Below, piece after piece: positions 30,677-34,246 of a stretch of 34,246 bases of DNA. The stretch lies in the NCBI RefSeq assembly GCF_902506575.1, contig NZ_LR732544.1, positions 6,997,679 to 7,031,924 of the forward strand. The letters run 5' to 3'. The notes beneath the pieces are model-generated. The model ran no database searches and was not told where the DNA came from. It saw only the letters and a program-made list of their open reading frames with translations. The position numbers were made by a program, and so were the translations under genes. The DNA comes from Streptomyces mexicanus (GTDB taxonomy: Bacteria; Actinomycetota; Actinomycetes; Streptomycetales; Streptomycetaceae). Within the stretch, counting starts at the first letter, position 1. Every line of letters begins with the position of its first letter.

Positions 30677-31306
30677 ATGAGCTTCCTCGCACACGTCACC
30701 CTGGAGGTGGCCGACCTCGCGGCCGCCGAACGCTTCTACTGCGACGCCTTCGGGCTGGGCCCGCGGGTACGTCTGCGCGCCTGCGAGGCGCCGACGAGCG
30801 GATTCCGCGGATTCACCATGTCGATCACCGTCTCCCAGCCGGCCGACGTCGACAGCTTCCTCGGCTCCGCCCTGGAGGCCGGCGCCACCTCGCTGAAGCC
30901 GGCCGCGAAGTCCCTGTGGGGCTACGGCGGCGTCGTGCAGGCGCCGGACGGCACGATCTGGAAGGTGGCGACCTCCTCGAAGAAGAACACCGGCCCCGCC
31001 ACCCGCAAGGTCGACGACCTCGTCCTCCTGCTGGGCGTCGAGGACGTCAAGGCGAGCAAGCAGTTCTACGTCGAGCAGGGCCTGTCCGTCGCCAAGAGCT
31101 TCGGCGGCAAGTACGTCGAGTTCGCCTGCGACGACGCCTCGGTCAAGCTGGCGCTGTACAAGCGCCGGGGCCTGGCCAAGGACGTCGGTGTGCCCGAGGA
31201 GGGCAGCGGCTCGCACCGCATCGTGCTCGGGGGCACCGCCGGGTCCTTCACCGACCCGGACGGCTTCGCCTGGGAGGCGGCGTCGGTGTCGTCCGCCTCC
31301 GCCTGA
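30677..31306 (+). CDS. Two-domain VOC/glyoxalase-fold protein
   Basis: A 209-residue protein with two vicinal-oxygen-chelate modules: residues 1 to about 100 (LAHVTLEVADLAAAERFYCDAFGLGPRV to APDGTIWKVAT) and about 112-205 (DDLVLLLGVEDVKASKQFYVEQGLSV to FTDPDGFAWEAAS). Family roles include antibiotic binding, glyoxalase and dioxygenase reactions. No ribosome site precedes ATG 30677, but TAGCGT seven bases upstream looks like a -10 element, so the message may be leaderless. It is divergent from the AraC-type regulator. Substrate unknown; a resistance or binding role is possible. Confidence 0.88.
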   Translation: MSFLAHVTLEVADLAAAERFYCDAFGLGPRVRLRACEAPTSGFRGFTMSITVSQPADVDSFLGSALEAGATSLKPAAKSLWGYGGVVQAPDGTIWKVATSSKKNTGPATRKVDDLVLLLGVEDVKASKQFYVEQGLSVAKSFGGKYVEFACDDASVKLALYKRRGLAKDVGVPEEGSGSHRIVLGGTAGSFTDPDGFAWEAASVSSASA

Positions 31307-31337
31307 ATCCGTGCGGCTGCTGCCGGAACACGAACGC

Positions 31338-31378
31338 GCCCACCGAGCGGTGCCCTGGGCGGGCACCGCTCGGTGGGC
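31338..31378. terminator. Bidirectional Rho-independent terminator
   Basis: A perfect 18-bp stem (31338-31355 with 31361-31378) with a TGGGC loop lies between the convergent VOC and neocarzinostatin-like genes. Confidence 0.92.
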
Positions 31379-31402
31379 TGCCGTCCTCACGGACCTGGTG
31401 CC

Positions 31403-31819
31403 TCAGCCGAAGGAGATCTTGGTGCCGACCGGGCCGGTGGAGGCCAGGTAGGCGACCAGCTGGCACTGCTGCACGGCGCAGTCGACGGTCACGGGCGTGC
31501 CGGTGCCGGTGCTCCAGTCGGTGGCCGTGAACTGCTTGCGCACGGTGTAGGGCACGCTGAAGGTGCCGTCGGACCGGACGGTGGCCGTGGCCAGCGTGTC
31601 GGTGCAGGTGGTGCTCTCCCGGCACTGCGAGACCGCGACCTCGGCACCCGCCTGGTAGCCCGTGCCGGACACGGTCACGGTCTGCCCGTCGGCCAGGCCG
31701 CTGCTGGGCGAGGCGGTCACCGCCGGAGCCGCGGAGGCCGGGGCGGTGGCCAGGGCCAGGGCCGCCACGGCGGCGGAGCCCAGCATGCCGGCCTGGGTCA
31801 GACGCGAGCGGATCTGCAT
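31403..31819 (-). CDS. Neocarzinostatin-family secreted apoprotein
   Basis: A 138-residue preprotein. Residues 1-30 are a secretion signal ending ASA before AP. The mature about 108 residues match the enediyne chromoprotein fold: AVTASPSSGLADGQTVTVSGTGYQAG at the start, VRKQF in the middle, and VDCAVQQCQ with an end GTKISFG. The four cysteines (66, 72, 114, 119) are placed as the two disulfides of neocarzinostatin, including the five-residue spacing of the second pair. Such proteins bind and stabilise enediyne chromophores, but many homologues occur away from enediyne clusters. ATG 31819 follows GGGGAG. The 260-bp gap upstream has no gene; GAACG-GCG-CGTTC at about 31856-31868 is a small palindrome there. 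Confidence 0.88.
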   Translation of the reverse strand: MQIRSRLTQAGMLGSAAVAALALATAPASAAPAVTASPSSGLADGQTVTVSGTGYQAGAEVAVSQCRESTTCTDTLATATVRSDGTFSVPYTVRKQFTATDWSTGTGTPVTVDCAVQQCQLVAYLASTGPVGTKISFG

Positions 31820-32079
31820 GTTCGTCTCCCCGAAGAATGCGGATAGCGGAAGTGGAACGGCGCGTTCTGGAGATCACGCCTCACCCAGAGTCGACCGGAA
31901 CACATGAGACCGGCTCGAAACCGCCTCGATGCCCGCTGGAACCGCGCTGCACGGCCGGTTGATCTGCGCACGGGGCGGCGCACCGCGCAGGGCGTCGTCC
32001 AGGAGGCACACGTCGGGCAGGCCAAACCGGCCGGCGGCGCCGCCGCAGGCGTGTGCGCAGGAGGGGATGTGTCGTGGGC

Positions 32080-32742
32080 TCAGGGGTTGCCGAGCATGAA
32101 GCCGACGCCGCGGACCGTCACGATCCAGCCGCTGTCGCCCAGCTTGCCGCGCAGGCTGCTGACGTGGGTGTCGACGGTGCGGCGGGACCAGGAGTCACCC
32201 CAGACCTGCTGCAGGAGCTGCTTGCGCGGGATGACGGTGTCCGGGTGTGAGGCCAGCAGGCACAGCAGGTCGAACTCCTTGCGGGTCAGGGCGACTTCCT
32301 CGCCGTCGACCAGGACCTCACGGGAGCCCACGTCGATGTGCAGACGGCCGTGCCGGATCTCGCGGGCGGCGGGCTGCCACTCGGCGCGCCGCATCACGGC
32401 CTCGATGCGGGCCATCAGCTCGCGCAGGCCGTAGGGCTTGGCGACGTAGTCGTCGGCGCCCGCCTGGAGGCCGAGGACGCAGTCCAGTTCGGAGGCGCGG
32501 GCGGTGACGATGATGACGGGCACCCGGCTGACGGAGCGGATGGCGCGGCAGACCTCCAGGCCGTCCAGGTCGGGCAGTTCGGGGTCCAGCAGGACGAGAT
32601 CGGCGTCCTCGTGGGCGCGCAGCGCGGCCTCGCCGCGGCGGACGCCGAAGGCGTCGTGTCCGTGCCGGCGCAGCTGGGTGACGAGGGATGCGGCGCAGGC
32701 GGTGTCGGCGTCGACGACGAGGACCCGGCGGCCTGAGGGCAT
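32080..32742 (-). CDS. OmpR/PhoB-type DNA-binding response regulator (orphan)
   Basis: A 220-residue regulator. The receiver domain (residues 1 to about 120) has VLVVDADTA, the phospho-acceptor Asp53 in LVLLDPELPDLDG, VPVIIVTARA and the lysine in YVAKPYGLRELMARI. The C-terminal winged helix (about 130-220) ends RRTVDTHVSSLRGKLGDSGWIVTVRGVGFML. The first acidic pair is Asp-Ala-Asp rather than Asp-Asp, a mild deviation. No histidine kinase is adjacent. ATG 32742 has no ribosome site, and the upstream sequence runs straight into the divergent P450 gene, so the true start is uncertain. Confidence 0.88.
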   Translation of the reverse strand: MPSGRRVLVVDADTACAASLVTQLRRHGHDAFGVRRGEAALRAHEDADLVLLDPELPDLDGLEVCRAIRSVSRVPVIIVTARASELDCVLGLQAGADDYVAKPYGLRELMARIEAVMRRAEWQPAAREIRHGRLHIDVGSREVLVDGEEVALTRKEFDLLCLLASHPDTVIPRKQLLQQVWGDSWSRRTVDTHVSSLRGKLGDSGWIVTVRGVGFMLGNP

Positions 32743-34036
32743 CGAGACGGCGGCCCGGCGGCCGGCGGCCGCCGTCTCCCGGTCCCCGGCGGGCCGCAGG
32801 GCGGCCCGGCGTCTATTCCCCCCCTCCCCCGCCCCGCGACTCCCCACTCGGCCCCCCTCCGGCTGTCCCTTCGACCCGCCCGAGGGGCTGGCCCGGCTGC
32901 GCGTCGAGGAACCCCTGTCGAAGGTCGCCCTGGACGACGGCACCTGGGCCTGGCTGGCCACCCGTTACGCGGACGTCCGCGCGATCCTCGGTGACGCGCG
33001 CTTCAGCTCGGACACCTCCACCCCCGGCTATCCGATCAGCGGCATGACCGGCGGCAGCCCGCGCCCCGGCGCCACCCGCGGCTTCATCCGCATGGACCCG
33101 CCGGAGCACACCCGGCTGCGCCGCATGGTCACCCGCGACTTCATGGTCAAGCGGGTCGAGGCGCTGCGCCCCACCCTGCAGAAGCTCACCGACGAGCTGT
33201 GCGACGCCATGGAGCGCGTCGACCGCTCCGAGCACCCCGTCGACCTGGTCAAGGCCCTGGCGCTGCCACTGCCCTCGCTCGCCATCAGCCTGCTGCTGGG
33301 TGTGCCCTACGAGGACCACGACACCTTCCAGCGGCTGACCGGCGCCCTGCTCTCCCGCGAGATCTCCGAGGAGGACCGCGGCCCGGCCCGCACCGAACTC
33401 CTCGCCTACATCGACAACCTCGTCGAGACGAAGAAGGCCGCGCCGGGCGACGACATCATCAGCCGTCTGATCACGGAGCAGTACGCCAAGGGCGAGCTGA
33501 CCCACGAGGACCTCGTCGCGTTCGCCGTGCTGCTGCTCGTCGCCGGGCACGAGACGACGGCCAACATGATCGGCCTGAGTGCCCTGACCCTGATGCTCGA
33601 CCGGGAGACCGCCGACCGGCTGCGCGAGGACCCCTCCCTCGTCCGCGGCGCCGTCGAGGAACTGCTGCGCTTCCACAGCATCATCCGCAACGGTCCGCGC
33701 CGCGCGGCCCTGGAGGACGTCGAGGTCGGCGGGCAGCTCATCCGCAAGGGCGAGGGCGTCATCGTCGCCGTACCGTCGGCCAACCGCGACGAGGACACCT
33801 TCCCCGACGCCGGCCGGCTCGACATCACCCGCCCCAACGCCCAGCACCACGTGGCCTTCGGCTACGGCATCCACCAGTGCCTGGGACAGGCCCTGGCCCG
33901 CGCCGAGCTGCAGGTGGTCATCACCACCCTGCTGCGCCGCTTCCCCGGGATGCGGCCCGCCGTGCCGGTCGAGGAGATCCCCTTCCGCACCGACATGGTC
34001 ATCTACGGCTGCCACGCCCTCCCGGTCACCTGGTGA
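32702..34036 (+). CDS. Cytochrome P450 (bacterial class I), start unclear
   Basis: A P450 with all core motifs: CPFDPPEGLARLR near the N-terminus, GFIRMDPPEHTRLRRMV (C-helix), VLLLVAGHETTANM (I-helix), EELLRFH (ExxR), and VAFGYGIHQCLGQALARAEL with the haem-ligand cysteine at 33878-33880. It hydroxylates or couples a substrate using ferredoxin electrons; no ferredoxin gene is adjacent. The homologous part begins at about 32860. No ATG, GTG or TTG is in frame between GTG 32702 and 33040, where an ATG would cut off the first helices. I use GTG 32702, which would add an unusual Arg/Pro-rich tail and overlap the divergent regulator. The true 5' end may be altered or use a non-standard start. Confidence 0.85.
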   Translation: MSASTTRTRRPEGIETAARRPAAAVSRSPAGRRAARRLFPPSPAPRLPTRPPSGCPFDPPEGLARLRVEEPLSKVALDDGTWAWLATRYADVRAILGDARFSSDTSTPGYPISGMTGGSPRPGATRGFIRMDPPEHTRLRRMVTRDFMVKRVEALRPTLQKLTDELCDAMERVDRSEHPVDLVKALALPLPSLAISLLLGVPYEDHDTFQRLTGALLSREISEEDRGPARTELLAYIDNLVETKKAAPGDDIISRLITEQYAKGELTHEDLVAFAVLLLVAGHETTANMIGLSALTLMLDRETADRLREDPSLVRGAVEELLRFHSIIRNGPRRAALEDVEVGGQLIRKGEGVIVAVPSANRDEDTFPDAGRLDITRPNAQHHVAFGYGIHQCLGQALARAELQVVITTLLRRFPGMRPAVPVEEIPFRTDMVIYGCHALPVTW

Positions 34037-34246
34037 CCCCACTTCCGCCCCCGCGGAACACCCGAGAGCACACCCCGCGGAACACCTGAGCGCACGCCCC
34101 GAGGACACACCTCTGAGACACATCTCGGGGTCACATCTCAAGGCCACACCCCGGGCGCCGCATTCTCGGACGGCACACCCCAGGGGGACACACTGCCCTG
34201 CCCCGGCCCCGCGGAGCACGCCGCCCACGCCAGAAGGAAGCCCCTG
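34037..34246. other. Gene-free tail with short tandem repeats
   Basis: No gene is seen. A 24-bp unit repeats in tandem (34049-34072 and 34073-34096; 21 of 24 identical, beginning CCCCGCGGAACACC), with a third degenerate copy from 34097. Near the end GAAGGAAG (about 34232-34239) resembles a ribosome site, so a plus-strand gene may begin just outside the window. Confidence 0.6.

Noticed and set aside
31403..31819. Calling the whole window an enediyne cluster
   Set aside because: Only the apoprotein-like gene supports it. No enediyne PKS or its accessory genes are in the window.
1..34246. tRNA, rRNA, CRISPR arrays or insertion sequences with transposase
   Set aside because: No cloverleaf, regular spaced repeats or transposase frame was seen. 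The only mobile-like element is the transposase-free palindrome at 1643-1823.

Overview
The window is very GC-rich, with strong third-position G/C bias, GTG starts, translationally coupled genes and aggressive Rho-independent hairpins. This points to a Streptomyces or close actinobacterial chromosome. Gene content is that of a secondary-metabolite cluster. No PKS or NRPS core gene lies inside it, but angucycline-type flavin hydroxylases at the left edge, deoxysugar genes and a StrR-type regulator suggest an aromatic polyketide or similar glycosylated product whose core genes may lie outside.

Left block (1-5233): the end of one flavoprotein hydroxylase, a complete paralogue sharing a near-identical 3' end, a 181-bp palindromic MITE-like element that supplies that paralogue's stop codon, a protoporphyrinogen-oxidase-like gene, and a convergent phenol-hydroxylase-type flavoprotein.

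Central minus-strand operon (15163 down to 5401): a 19-residue peptide gene with a strong ribosome site (too small for normal gene callers), a stem-loop, then a HEAT/formylglycine-generating-enzyme-like protein, a metallo-beta-lactamase-fold protein, an esterase-fold hydrolase, an asparagine-synthetase-like ligase, an unrecognised protein, an aldehyde dehydrogenase, and a threonine-aldolase-like enzyme whose frame runs into a flavin/F420 split-barrel protein. Most of the later junctions overlap or nearly touch, so this reads as one transcription unit, closed by a hairpin at 5320-5361. A PhyH-type Fe(II) dioxygenase is divergent from the peptide gene, and a nearby ATP-grasp ligase adds another amide/peptide-bond former. 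This peptide-plus-tailoring locus is the best candidate for an undescribed system; I propose it as a peptide-scaffolded or amino-acid side-chain pathway. That is inference.

Right block (17545-34246): an MFS exporter, a glycosyltransferase, a secreted Tap-like hydrolase whose nucleophile serine is aspartate, two VOC proteins, dTDP-glucose 4,6-dehydratase and NDP-hexose 2,3-dehydratase (the first steps to a 2,6-dideoxysugar; later steps are absent here), an AhpD-like protein without its CxxC, a class I glutamine-amidotransferase-like protein with an altered His-Pro-Glu, an ABC exporter pair, a StrR/ParB-type activator, an AraC-type regulator, a neocarzinostatin-family secreted apoprotein, an orphan OmpR-type response regulator and a cytochrome P450 with no ordinary start codon. 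A sequence close to the StrR-box consensus lies in the divergent promoter of the ABC and amidotransferase genes, suggesting that the cluster activator controls export.
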